DNA of 32,423 nucleotides from a virus, in the IMG/VR virus record IMGVR_UViG_3300046718_000204, positions 1-32,423 of that record; one strand, given 5' to 3'. Both the position numbers and the translations under genes were made by a program. Position 1 is the stretch's first letter; the number at the start of each line of letters is the position of its first letter. The notes beneath the pieces are model-generated. The model was not told the DNA's origin. It worked only from the letters and a program-made list of their open reading frames with translations, and did not search any database. Below, piece by piece: positions 16,566 to 24,663 of the stretch.

Positions 16566-16682
16566 TCAGGTGCGCGGGATGCTACAGAAGCCTGTCGCAA
16601 CAACAATCCCCTGCACGACAATCGTGGCAACGAAGGCTGCACCAACAAAGGTCGCAAGTGCGATATTCGTTGCAACAGGCAT
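16566..16682 (-). CDS. 38-residue single-span membrane peptide
   Basis: A short frame, ATG at 16682 to TGA at 16566, starts four bases after the stop of the MuF-type gene, with AGGTAG about 5-10 bases upstream. The peptide is MPVATNIALATFV followed by GAAFVATIVVQGIVVATGF and ends CSIPRT. Residues about 6-32 form one continuous hydrophobic helix with no charges. The surrounding DNA is visibly less GC-rich than its neighbours. Its place between two tightly spaced genes argues for a real gene. It may be a holin-like or virion membrane peptide, but a single span without charges gives no firm assignment. Confidence 0.6.
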   Translation of the reverse strand: MPVATNIALATFVGAAFVATIVVQGIVVATGFCSIPRT

Positions 16683-16685
16683 CGG

Positions 16686-17606
16686 CTACCTGAAGCCCGG
16701 GTCGGGGTAGGCGCCGGCCGGCACCGGGCTGTTGACCACGGCGCCGTTTCGCAGCCGGCCGGCCTGCTCCAGCTCGTAAGCCGTGACGTGCGAGACTTGG
16801 CACCGGCAGTTGTAACCCAAGGGCGGCGCCAGCTTCAGCCACGCCGGGTGCCCGGCTGCCAAGGTCATCCCGTCAGCGGCCATGTGGTTGTGCCGGGTGT
16901 CGGAGTCGCCCACGGCGTCGAAGCGAAAAGCCGGCACCGCCTCTTGGATGTCTTGGTCTTGGGCTTGCCGGAAGCGGCCGGCGGTGACGGCAGTGTTGAC
17001 GTTGGTTCGGAACGCCATGCGCGCGTAGGACTCGGACCACGCCGACGTGCGCGCGGCGACGACGTTCACGCTCAAGGCGAGCTGGCGCGCCGCCTCGTTC
17101 TCGCCGAGCCCCTCGCGGAAGGCGCGCGCGATGTAGTTCTGGGCCTCTTCCGCCACCGTCTGCTCGGCGGCGCGCACGAACGCCATGACATGGCCCTCGG
17201 CATAGGCTTTCGCTATCGCCTGCGCGGTGCGCTCGGCGGCCGGCCGCACGACGATCGGCACGCGCGTCACGATGTCTTCGAGCGCCTCGGCGAAGGTGAC
17301 GCGCGGCACGATGGTCTGCACCGGCGCCGCGGCGAAGGCCAGCAGCTCTCCGACCTGCTGCTCGAAGCGGCCGTGCACCGGCTCGGCCATCTCCTGCGCC
17401 GCGGCGCGCAGCGTCATCGCCGCGCCCATCATCGTGGACAGGCCCATCGTCTCGGACATCGTGCGCGCTAGCGCCGCGCGCGCGTCGGCCGCGGCGGGGC
17501 GGTTGCCGGTGACGAGCGCAACGTAGAGGTCGTGCACCGCGTAGAAGTACGGCTTCGCGTAGCGCCCGGTGACGTCCTCCAGGAACTTCGTGACGTCAAG
17601 GTTCAT
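16686..17606 (-). CDS. MuF-type minor head (head morphogenesis) protein
   Basis: ATG at 17606 overlaps the stop of the DUF6527 gene by four bases. The 306-residue product has a helical N-terminal half and ends in the MuF / SPP1 gp7-type domain: RMAFRTNVNTAVTAGRF (about 195-211), then DAVGDSDTRHNHMAADG (about 230-246), then PPLGYNCRCQVSHVTAYEL (about 261-279). The conserved 'D-x-R-x-x-H...G..........P.l.yNCRC' signature with its final two Cys residues is typical of this family, which binds the portal and is present at a few copies per virion. Gene order (portal, DUF6527, MuF) matches Mu-like head modules apart from the insertion of DUF6527. Confidence 0.9.
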   Translation of the reverse strand: MNLDVTKFLEDVTGRYAKPYFYAVHDLYVALVTGNRPAAADARAALARTMSETMGLSTMMGAAMTLRAAAQEMAEPVHGRFEQQVGELLAFAAAPVQTIVPRVTFAEALEDIVTRVPIVVRPAAERTAQAIAKAYAEGHVMAFVRAAEQTVAEEAQNYIARAFREGLGENEAARQLALSVNVVAARTSAWSESYARMAFRTNVNTAVTAGRFRQAQDQDIQEAVPAFRFDAVGDSDTRHNHMAADGMTLAAGHPAWLKLAPPLGYNCRCQVSHVTAYELEQAGRLRNGAVVNSPVPAGAYPDPGFR

Positions 17607-18001
17607 CGCATCCAGTCAGGAATCTGCGGTAGGTCGACCGTCTGGCCCGCAAGAGCGTGTTGGCAGTCGTTGAGGAATTGGATCTTCCCGGCCTGCACGA
17701 AGGAGTGGCAGGTTCTCTGTCCTCGGCAGAGTAGCGACGGTGAGAAGGTCGGAGTCTCGTAGTTGCCGTCGAAGGACCATCCTGGATTGCTCCCGCTATT
17801 GCCATCGGGGTAGACGTCGATTTTGTGCGCCCCGTCGCAACCTGGACACCAGAACCAAAAGGAATAGCAACCCGTCGGCTCGACCGGGTCAGTGGAGCTG
17901 GGAGGCTGGTCGGCCGGAATACTCGGTAGCCGACGCACTCCCTGTTTGATGCTGAAGCGCCCGCCGGCGATGACCCCGAGGTGTTCGCGCGGATGACTCA
18001 T
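17603..18001 (-). CDS. DUF6527 family protein (132 aa)
   Basis: ATG at 18001 overlaps the portal stop (ATGA), and its own stop overlaps the MuF-type ATG, so the gene is translationally coupled on both sides. After a 45-residue Pro/Ser/Arg-rich leader, it carries the DUF6527 signature: GCYSFWFWCPGCDGAHKI (about 44-61), then a WSFDGNYETPTFSPSLLCRG segment (about 75-94), and CHSFVQAGKIQFLNDCQHAL (about 98-117) with AGQTVDLPQIPDW at the end. Two CxxC/C-H groups (CPGC at about 52-55, C98/C113 with H99/H115) could bind a metal. The biochemical function of DUF6527 is unknown. It is usually found in phage and prophage loci, consistent with this place. Confidence 0.75.
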   Translation of the reverse strand: MSHPREHLGVIAGGRFSIKQGVRRLPSIPADQPPSSTDPVEPTGCYSFWFWCPGCDGAHKIDVYPDGNSGSNPGWSFDGNYETPTFSPSLLCRGQRTCHSFVQAGKIQFLNDCQHALAGQTVDLPQIPDWMR

Positions 18002-19344
18002 CGACGGAACGGGAACAGGCTGCCTCCGCCCGCGCCGGCGCCTTCGAGCCCAGGCGCCGGAGCGACCGTGCCGGCGATGACGTCCTCGCCCTCCTCGGGC
18101 ATCCTGAACCCCGTCTGATCGAGCACGTCGACCCGCGACAGGTCGACGCCCATCTCGTGCAGGCCCTTCGCGACTTCCATGCGCACTTTCGGGTCCTGCA
18201 CCGACTCCTGCTGCAGCGAGAACTTCGGCTGCTCGTCGGCGATGGCCAGCTCGCCGATGTTGATCCAGTTGTAGTGCCACAGGCACCCGATCAGCGACCG
18301 CGTCAGCGTCTCTTCGAGCGCCTCGCGGTCGCTCTTGATGAGCGATTCCGTGCTGTCGGCCTGCGTGGCGCCCAGCGAGCCGTTCAGGCCGCCGCCTTCC
18401 GTCGCCTGCGTCGGCAGGTTCGCGGCCAGGATCAGCGTCGCGATCGTGGCGCGCAGCTCGTCGCGCATCGTCTTCAGGAGCTGCCAGCCCTCGCCGTTCA
18501 TATTGATGACTTCGACTTGGTCGCTGCTGTCGTAGACGAGCACGTTCCGCGCGCGCAGGTCGGTCAGCACGTCGCGCCACGCGGTGATGAGTTCCGTATT
18601 CGGCTTGCCGTCGCCGTCGCGGATGCCGTCCACCTTCGCCGTCAGGATGCCCTGCGCGAAGCGCTCGACGGCCTGCAGCGACTCCTGGAATACGTGCTCC
18701 TTCGCGTACCACCACCAGCCCAGCGCCTCGCGGAGACCGCGGCCGTGGCCGAGCGAGCCCTGGTCGTCCTGGTAGACGTGCCGGATCGTGCGCAGCGCGT
18801 CCTGCGCCGACTCGACCTCGAACACCTGCTTGCCGAGGTCCCAGCGCTCCCAGTGCGCCTCGATCTTGTTCAGGCGCTGGTCGAACTTCGGGACGATGCG
18901 GAAGTACCGCTTGTCCATGTCCTCCAGCCGGACCGGGACCAGCCAAGTGCGCGGCTTGCCGTCGCCGAGCTTGAGCACCTTCGGTTCCAGGTGGATGCGC
19001 GCGAAGCGCGAGCCGCTGAAGAAGGCCCGCGCGAGGTTGACGCGCGCGTCGAAGAAGCGCTCGATGTTCTCCAGCAGCTCGTGCGCCACCGCGACCGCGA
19101 CCGGTGCCCGCGGCGACTTCTCGACCTTCGGCAGCACTGACCACTGCTGCCCGGCGATCATCATGCGCCGCTTCGATACGGCCGCGGCGATGTCGGCGTC
19201 CCGCAGCATCTTCTCTTCGAGTTCGGGGTCGCGCAGCAGCCAGATCGACGGGTCGTAGATCTGTACGCCGTTGCGCCACGCGGTCGACAGCGCCCTGACG
19301 TAGAGCTGCTGCGACTGGTTGCGTGCCCGTAGCTCGGTCGTCAT
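17998..19344 (-). CDS. Portal protein, DUF935 / Mu gp29-like (448 aa)
   Basis: ATG at 19344 is close to a CTGACA/TAGCTT promoter (see that entry). The product has 448 residues and matches the Mu gp29 / DUF935 portal family. Recognisable segments are ADIAAAVSKRRMMIAGQQW (about 49-67), then PVRLEDMDKRYFRIVPKFD (about 136-154), GHGRGLREALGWWWYAKEHVFQES (about 199-222; the family's wing-stem region), and AILANLPTQ-like ATIATLILAANLPTQATEGGG (about 298-318). A C-terminal charged tail follows with a Gly-rich segment. The portal is the dodecameric ring at the capsid vertex through which DNA is packaged and ejected. It is followed by a MuF-type gene and preceded by a very large fibre-type gene instead of the terminase, an unusual order. 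Confidence 0.88.
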   Translation of the reverse strand: MTTELRARNQSQQLYVRALSTAWRNGVQIYDPSIWLLRDPELEEKMLRDADIAAAVSKRRMMIAGQQWSVLPKVEKSPRAPVAVAVAHELLENIERFFDARVNLARAFFSGSRFARIHLEPKVLKLGDGKPRTWLVPVRLEDMDKRYFRIVPKFDQRLNKIEAHWERWDLGKQVFEVESAQDALRTIRHVYQDDQGSLGHGRGLREALGWWWYAKEHVFQESLQAVERFAQGILTAKVDGIRDGDGKPNTELITAWRDVLTDLRARNVLVYDSSDQVEVINMNGEGWQLLKTMRDELRATIATLILAANLPTQATEGGGLNGSLGATQADSTESLIKSDREALEETLTRSLIGCLWHYNWINIGELAIADEQPKFSLQQESVQDPKVRMEVAKGLHEMGVDLSRVDVLDQTGFRMPEEGEDVIAGTVAPAPGLEGAGAGGGSLFPFRR

Positions 19345-19351
19345 GGCGGGA

Positions 19352-19380
19352 AAGCTACCTCAGATTGCGATCTTTGTCAG
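19352..19380 (-). promoter_or_regulatory. Probable leaderless promoter for the portal operon
   Basis: On the minus strand, CTGACA (-35, five of six matches) is separated by 17 bases from TAGCTT (-10, TANNNT type). The portal ATG follows after only 7 bases (TCCCGCC), so the transcript would begin at or next to the start codon. The -35 lies within the coding end of the preceding 1605-residue gene. No ribosome-binding site at a usable distance is present. Confidence 0.55.
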
Positions 19381-22300
19381 CGACGCGACGAGCCGCTGCC
19401 CGTCCTCGACGCTCGCGTCCGGCGTCTCGTTGAGGCCGTCGGCGGTGTTGCGCTCGAAGTCGTCGGCGTCCATCAGGAAGAACTGCGAGTCGGCCGCGCG
19501 CAGCTTCTGCAGGGCCGTGCGCACGGCCGCCGCCTCGGCGAACAGCGCGGAGACGGTCGCGAGCTGCGGCTGCCGGAAGATGACCGGTACCGGCGTCCCG
19601 CTGGTGCGCGTCGAGAAGTCGGCGCGAAGGTCGGCGACGAACTGCGCGAGCTGCGCGGCGAAGACCTCGCCGCCGCCGGTCACTGCTTGGTCCGTCGTGC
19701 CGAGGTCGACGAGGATCCCCTTCAGGTCGACCTGCTTGCCGAGCGTCAGGTTCGCCCATCGGCAGAACGCGCGCCACTGCGCCTGCAGCGCGGGGTAGTT
19801 CTCGGCGTACGCCTTCGACCAGCGGCCGCCGGCGGCGGGCGTGCCGGGGTAGGCGTCCGCGGTGTAGGCGACGACCGACGAGGCGAGCCCGCTGCTGTCG
19901 ACCGCGCGCTTGACGAGGTAGCACCCGGTCGACGGGTGCAGGTTCATCAGCAGCGGCAGCATCGCGCACTCGGGGCCGGCGGTGTTGCTGAACGTGCCGC
20001 TGGTGTTCGCGTCGGCCGCGCTGACGTCGTAGGGGACGCCCTCGCCGCTGCGCGCGTCCCAGATCCCCTGCCGGCCGTCTCGGGCCGTGCCGGTGAGCGT
20101 CGGCGACTCCAGCTCGGTCAGGTAGGCCGGCGTGATAGGCCCGCGGAAGATCGAGTCGCCGAGCATCAGGTAGGTCGGCACCGCGCCGTTGATCGTCGGC
20201 GGCGCCGTGCCGGCGATCAGCAGGTCGTATGCTTGCCGCACCGCCTTCGCCATCGGGCCCCAGTAGACGTCGGCTTGGTAAAAGTTCTTGTTCTCGCTCG
20301 GCGCGAAGCCGGCGGTGCTGTCGAGGCAGAGCGGCTGCCCCTCCATCGACACGCAGCGCGAGAGACCGACCGCGTCGGCCGCGGCGACGTTCCGGTGGAT
20401 CGAGTTCGCATAGGACGTCCCGCTCGGCACCGCCACGTTGTTGATCTCGGCGGCGTGGTTGACGATCACCACCTTCAGGTTCGGGTTGCCGAGCGCCGTG
20501 CGGAAGTATGCGACGGTCTCCGTGAGCTTCTGCTGGTAGCTCGCTTGGTGCGCCGGGTTCGCGATCCAGTCGTTGACGTCGCGCTGGCTGTTGTCGAGCA
20601 CGAGCAGGTCCCAGGCGAGCGCGTTGCCGTTCGCGAGCGCGGACCACGCCGTGTTCATCGCGGCGAGGTGCGCCGCGAAGGCGACCTTCGAGCTGCCGGT
20701 CGCGAGGTCGAACGCCGAGTAGGTCGGCGCGACCTGGAAGAACTTCGACAACTGGAAGTAGGGCGCCTGCGTGTAGGTGTTCTCCAGCAGCTCGCGGACG
20801 AGACCGGCGTCGAGGCCGATGCCGGCGCCGAAGTTGCCCCACGAAGAACCGCCGCGCTTGCTGAGCGTGACCGCAGCCAGTTCCGTCACCGTGAGCCAGC
20901 CGGCGATCGCGTGGTAGTCGGTCCAGGCACCCTTCGCCGCGGTGCCGGTGTTGCCACCGATGAAGACCGGGTTGTTGGCCGTCGGGTTCGACGACCACGC
21001 GCTGCCGACTTGCAGCGTGTCGGAGGTGTTGCCGATGACCACCTTGCGGTCCTGGAAGCCGAGGCTGTAGCCGGGCACGAAGCTGTTGCCGACCGTGACC
21101 GTGTAGCCGATCCACTGGCCGGCGGACCAGCCGGGCGAGCCCGTGACCTGGACATGCGTCGAGTCGGTGCCGGCCGGGTTCACGGTGAACAGCACCGTGC
21201 CGTTCAAACCGTCGAACCACGGGAACCACGCCAGCGCCGCGGCGGTCGGCGCGCCGGTGCTCGGGTTGTCCGGGCAGACGCGCATGATCTTGTCGGGGTA
21301 GATCGACCGCAGCTCGGAGACGCCGGCCGACGTCACCTTCGCGTCGAGGCAGTTGACGCCCTTGCTCTGCCCGCCGTTGACCATGTAGTCGCCGACGATC
21401 AGGACCGACGGCACCTGCAGGTTCGGCGGCGGCGGCGTGATGATGACCGACGTCTGGCCGGTGGTGACTCCAGACCAGTCGCTGTTGCCGGCCGCGTTGT
21501 GGCCGCGGACCTTGAAGTAATAGACGGTGTTCGCGTTCAGCCCGACGACCGTCGCGGACACGCCGTCGACGCCGGCGACGTTGGAGACGATCGTGTAGCT
21601 GACGCCGTTGGTGCTGTAGCCGATGTCGAAGCCGGTCTCGTTGTACGAGCCGGCTGCGGTCCAGGAGACGTCGATCGAGGCGTTCGTCGGGTTCGCGGTC
21701 GCGCCGATCGTCGGCACGTCCGGCGGCACGAGCGCGGTGGCGAACGCGGCGACCGCGTTGATCGCGCCGTTGCGCATCCAGTCGGCCACGTACTTGGCCT
21801 GCCAGATCGGGTTCCAATTCGTGACCCACTGCGCCTCGGCCTGCGCCTCGTAGGCCGCGCGCGTCGCGCTGATCCCGCGGAAGGTGCAGTAGTCGGTCAG
21901 TCGGCGCTTGACCGTCGGCGCTAGCGGGCTGCCCGGGTAGGTCGAGCCGCTATCGCCCGACTTCGTGTTCCACGATGCGTTCGACTGGTCAGCGTTGTTG
22001 TAGCGGAAGTTGTGCCCGTCGCCGTTCGCGCCGAAGACGTTGTTCGCGCCGACGCTCTGTCCCGCGCCCGGCACCCAGTCCTCGCCGTTGCGCGTCTGAA
22101 TCGCGTAGGCACCGTGCCCCGTCGAGAACAGGTTGAGCACGTTGCGCCGGAACGTGATGAGGCCCGTGTAGCTCGCCGGCCGGTCGAACGCCATGAAGCC
22201 GTTCGTGTGCTGGACGTAGTTGTCGACGATCGTCGCGCCGGCGGCCGTGAAGGTGTTCGTCAGCCGCAACTGCACCTGCCCGCCGGCGAAGCCCGACATC

Positions 22301-24177
22301 GGCTCGGAGCTGATCGCGTCGCTGTAGATCAGGTTGCGCTGGTAGGTGAAGAAGCCGTTGTTGTGGCCGCCGCCCTGGCCATCGTTGCTGTCCCAACTGA
22401 AGTAGCCGAGCTGGCCGCCGCTGAATCGGTCGATGATCTCGCGGAAGCCGTCGAAGGCGTTGTCCTGCACGGTCATCGCCTGCGTCGACAGCACCGCGTT
22501 GGACACGGCGTCGCGCTGCACGCCCTCCATCGAGATGCCGATCGACATCATGGCGAACACGCAGTTCTGAATCGTCCCGCCCGACCGCATCATGCAGTCG
22601 GCTTCACTGAAGTAGCAGTTGTCGATGGTGACGTTCGTGCAGCTCCGCTGCCCGTAGAGGCAGTGCCGGAAGATCGACGGCGTGGACCAGCAGACGCGGT
22701 AGAGTGTGCCGTTCGACGGCTGCGCGCCATAGTCGCCGTTGGCCCAGCCCTCGATCAGCGTCAGGTGCGTCAGATCCGGGACCGACGAGACGAGCCGCTG
22801 CAACCCGCCGACGTCGACCATGCGGCCAGCCGGGCTGAGGTTGCATGTGAAGGTGTCGCCGTTGATCGCGGTGCCGATCGCGCCGGACCATGTGATGCTG
22901 CTCGCGGTGTTCGCGGTGATCCGCTTCGACAAGCCGTTGTTCACGCCGCTCGTGAAGGTGATCGTCCCGCTGAGCATCGTGTTAACGCCGGGTAGCGTGT
23001 TGGCTGCGACGTTGACCGACGTCGTCGTGCCAGACGTGACGGTGATCGACGGGCCGATGACGAACGCCGCGGCGGAGTCGATCAGCGACGACGCGCCGTA
23101 GGTGACGGTGCCCCCGCTGTTCGTCGAGATGGTGTCGGCCGCGCTGCTGAAGCCGTTGCGCGGGAACCAGCACTCGGTGATCGACAGGTTGTCGATGGCG
23201 TGCAGCAGCAGGCCGGACGGGTTCTGCGGGCCGGCGTTACCGTTCGCACCGCTGATCCCGTAGTCGTAGCTGTCACCGATCCAGCAGCGGTGCAGCGTGA
23301 CGCCGGTCAGCCGCGCCTGCTCGTTGCTGGCGCCGTTGTTGCCGGTGCAGATCAGGCCGAAGGAACCGTAGCGGAGGTGTAGGCCCTCGAAGATCCAGTC
23401 GATGCCGCCGCCAGTGCCCGCGCTGTAGGCCGCCTGGAAGGCGACGCAGTGCATCTGCCCGGTCGTGTTGTTGTTGAAGAAGTAGTTGCGGCGCGCGGTG
23501 ATGCTCTGCGTCACGTCCCAGTGCTGGAGCATGATCCGCGGACGGTTGTCCGTGTTGCCCAGGTTGAACGGGATGCTGCTGTCACTGGCGGCGGTGCACT
23601 TCGGGCGGCCGAGCGTGAAGTCGCCATAGCACGAGATGTTCGATTCGTCGGCGTTGATCGCGCCGGCACCGTTCGGGTGCCAGTCGAACTGCCGCGTGGT
23701 GAAGGTGTCGCCACACTTCCCGAGCAGCACGTCGCCAGACTGGAACAGCGTGTTCGTCCCGGGGTTCGCGTTGCTGTCCCACTGGAGCTTCGGCGAAGCG
23801 AGCGTCAACCCCGTGCCGGCATTCGTCGCGGTCGAGCTGACCCAGATCGACTTGTGCCCCGTGCTTTGCAGGACCGGCACGCGCCAGCCGCTGAGATCGG
23901 TGAAACGCGCCGCCGCCGCATAGGCTGGACGCACGACCTGCACCCAGATCGAGTCGTTGTGGTCCTTGACCCAGAAGTAGCGCGCGTGCGTGCTGTCGTT
24001 GGTGAAGTTGAAGCGCGCGAAGTCCTGACTGCCGGTGATCGTGCCGAGCGACGTGAAGCCGGTCGCGCCCGCCGCGTCGTCCGAGCACCGCGCGTCCCAG
24101 TCCGTCGCGCCGCCGCGCAGCAGGTGCAACTCGGTGAACCCACTACCGGAGACGGCGAACGGTGCGGAGACGGCCAT
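19360..24177 (-). CDS. Giant virion-type protein: beta-helix, FN3, tandem SGNH-like domains (1605 aa)
   Basis: ATG at 24177 directly follows the TAA of the previous gene. The N-terminal 800 residues are a repetitive strand-turn pattern rich in Asn, Gly, Ser and Thr, typical of right-handed beta-helix fibres. A fibronectin-III domain occupies about 815-905 (IDVSWTAAG, YYFKVRGHNAAGNS, ending GQTS). A Pro run (about 912-918) leads into a first SGNH-like region (about 919-1325: PSVLIVGDYM start, later SGTSYANSIHRN near 1256). A second lies at about 1335-1605, with the block-I motif TYLMLGDSIFRGP (Ser after GD) and GPECAMLP near 1404. SGNH hydrolases include sialate O-acetylesterases. The usual block-V Asp-x-x-His is not seen: DGLN occupies the expected place near 1579, and the first copy has GDY rather than GDS. 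Esterase activity is therefore doubtful. The likely role is host-surface binding. Confidence 0.65.
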   Translation of the reverse strand: MAVSAPFAVSGSGFTELHLLRGGATDWDARCSDDAAGATGFTSLGTITGSQDFARFNFTNDSTHARYFWVKDHNDSIWVQVVRPAYAAAARFTDLSGWRVPVLQSTGHKSIWVSSTATNAGTGLTLASPKLQWDSNANPGTNTLFQSGDVLLGKCGDTFTTRQFDWHPNGAGAINADESNISCYGDFTLGRPKCTAASDSSIPFNLGNTDNRPRIMLQHWDVTQSITARRNYFFNNNTTGQMHCVAFQAAYSAGTGGGIDWIFEGLHLRYGSFGLICTGNNGASNEQARLTGVTLHRCWIGDSYDYGISGANGNAGPQNPSGLLLHAIDNLSITECWFPRNGFSSAADTISTNSGGTVTYGASSLIDSAAAFVIGPSITVTSGTTTSVNVAANTLPGVNTMLSGTITFTSGVNNGLSKRITANTASSITWSGAIGTAINGDTFTCNLSPAGRMVDVGGLQRLVSSVPDLTHLTLIEGWANGDYGAQPSNGTLYRVCWSTPSIFRHCLYGQRSCTNVTIDNCYFSEADCMMRSGGTIQNCVFAMMSIGISMEGVQRDAVSNAVLSTQAMTVQDNAFDGFREIIDRFSGGQLGYFSWDSNDGQGGGHNNGFFTYQRNLIYSDAISSEPMSGFAGGQVQLRLTNTFTAAGATIVDNYVQHTNGFMAFDRPASYTGLITFRRNVLNLFSTGHGAYAIQTRNGEDWVPGAGQSVGANNVFGANGDGHNFRYNNADQSNASWNTKSGDSGSTYPGSPLAPTVKRRLTDYCTFRGISATRAAYEAQAEAQWVTNWNPIWQAKYVADWMRNGAINAVAAFATALVPPDVPTIGATANPTNASIDVSWTAAGSYNETGFDIGYSTNGVSYTIVSNVAGVDGVSATVVGLNANTVYYFKVRGHNAAGNSDWSGVTTGQTSVIITPPPPNLQVPSVLIVGDYMVNGGQSKGVNCLDAKVTSAGVSELRSIYPDKIMRVCPDNPSTGAPTAAALAWFPWFDGLNGTVLFTVNPAGTDSTHVQVTGSPGWSAGQWIGYTVTVGNSFVPGYSLGFQDRKVVIGNTSDTLQVGSAWSSNPTANNPVFIGGNTGTAAKGAWTDYHAIAGWLTVTELAAVTLSKRGGSSWGNFGAGIGLDAGLVRELLENTYTQAPYFQLSKFFQVAPTYSAFDLATGSSKVAFAAHLAAMNTAWSALANGNALAWDLLVLDNSQRDVNDWIANPAHQASYQQKLTETVAYFRTALGNPNLKVVIVNHAAEINNVAVPSGTSYANSIHRNVAAADAVGLSRCVSMEGQPLCLDSTAGFAPSENKNFYQADVYWGPMAKAVRQAYDLLIAGTAPPTINGAVPTYLMLGDSIFRGPITPAYLTELESPTLTGTARDGRQGIWDARSGEGVPYDVSAADANTSGTFSNTAGPECAMLPLLMNLHPSTGCYLVKRAVDSSGLASSVVAYTADAYPGTPAAGGRWSKAYAENYPALQAQWRAFCRWANLTLGKQVDLKGILVDLGTTDQAVTGGGEVFAAQLAQFVADLRADFSTRTSGTPVPVIFRQPQLATVSALFAEAAAVRTALQKLRAADSQFFLMDADDFERNTADGLNETPDASVEDGQRLVASLTKIAI

Positions 24178-24621
24178 TTACTTCTTCGCTCCATCAGAGA
24201 GTTCGTGCAACTGCGCGGTCAGCTGGTGGACTTCTCGCTGGAGCGCGTCCTGCGCCCGCAACTCCTCGGCGATGAGTTCCTGGTGGTAGCTGCGCGGGAC
24301 GACCTCGCCGCGGCCCACTTCCTCGCGGTGCTTCTGCTGCGCCTTCTCGAACGCCTTCTTGCGCTTCCGGAGTTGCGTCTTCTCAAGCTCGACGCCATGG
24401 CGCAGGCGCGCGGTCGTCTCCGCGTCTTGCAGCACCGCGCTATAGATCCACAGCAGCCACTTCTGCTCCTCGGCAGTCAGCGTGTCCGGACGTCCAGCCG
24501 CCATTGACGGCGGCGGGTCCGGCATCGGAGTCGGCGAGGCCGGGTGCAGGAACAGCAGGGCGCGAAGCTTCTCGACGCCGTGCAGGCCGCCCAACTTCGG
24601 CATGAGGTCTTCGCCGAGCAT
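24178..24621 (-). CDS. Coiled-coil protein, unknown function (147 aa)
   Basis: ATG at 24621; a second in-frame ATG follows at codon 7. The stop TAA abuts the next ATG with no gap. Residues 1-50 are Pro-rich (SPTPMPDPPPSMAAG), residues 50-75 hold a short helix, and residues about 75-147 are a long charged helix (ELEKTQLRKRKKAFEKAQQKHREE, ending LTAQLHELSDGAKK) with a clear coiled-coil heptad pattern. No signal peptide or domain is seen. It could be a chaperone or a structural trimeriser for the giant protein encoded immediately after it, since phage fibre chaperones are often small adjacent coiled-coil proteins. That is inference from position only. Confidence 0.6.
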   Translation of the reverse strand: MLGEDLMPKLGGLHGVEKLRALLFLHPASPTPMPDPPPSMAAGRPDTLTAEEQKWLLWIYSAVLQDAETTARLRHGVELEKTQLRKRKKAFEKAQQKHREEVGRGEVVPRSYHQELIAEELRAQDALQREVHQLTAQLHELSDGAKK

Positions 24622-24629
24622 GGCCGGGA

Positions 24630-24658
24630 ACGCTACCGGCAGATGCTCGTTGCCACAA
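24630..24658 (-). promoter_or_regulatory. Possible leaderless promoter for the coiled-coil/giant-protein pair (weak)
   Basis: On the minus strand TTGTGG (three of six -35 matches) is 17 bases from TAGCGT (TANNNT), with the ATG eight bases further on (TCCCGGCC). The -10 and spacer resemble those before the portal gene (GGTAGC...TTCCCG...CCATG). The -35 is poor, so confidence is low. Confidence 0.3.
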
Positions 24659-24663
24659 GGATC

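Noticed and set aside
19687-21924. 745-codon open frame on the plus strand
   Set aside because: Exact antisense of the giant fibre gene, with an Arg/Asp/Val-biased shadow composition.
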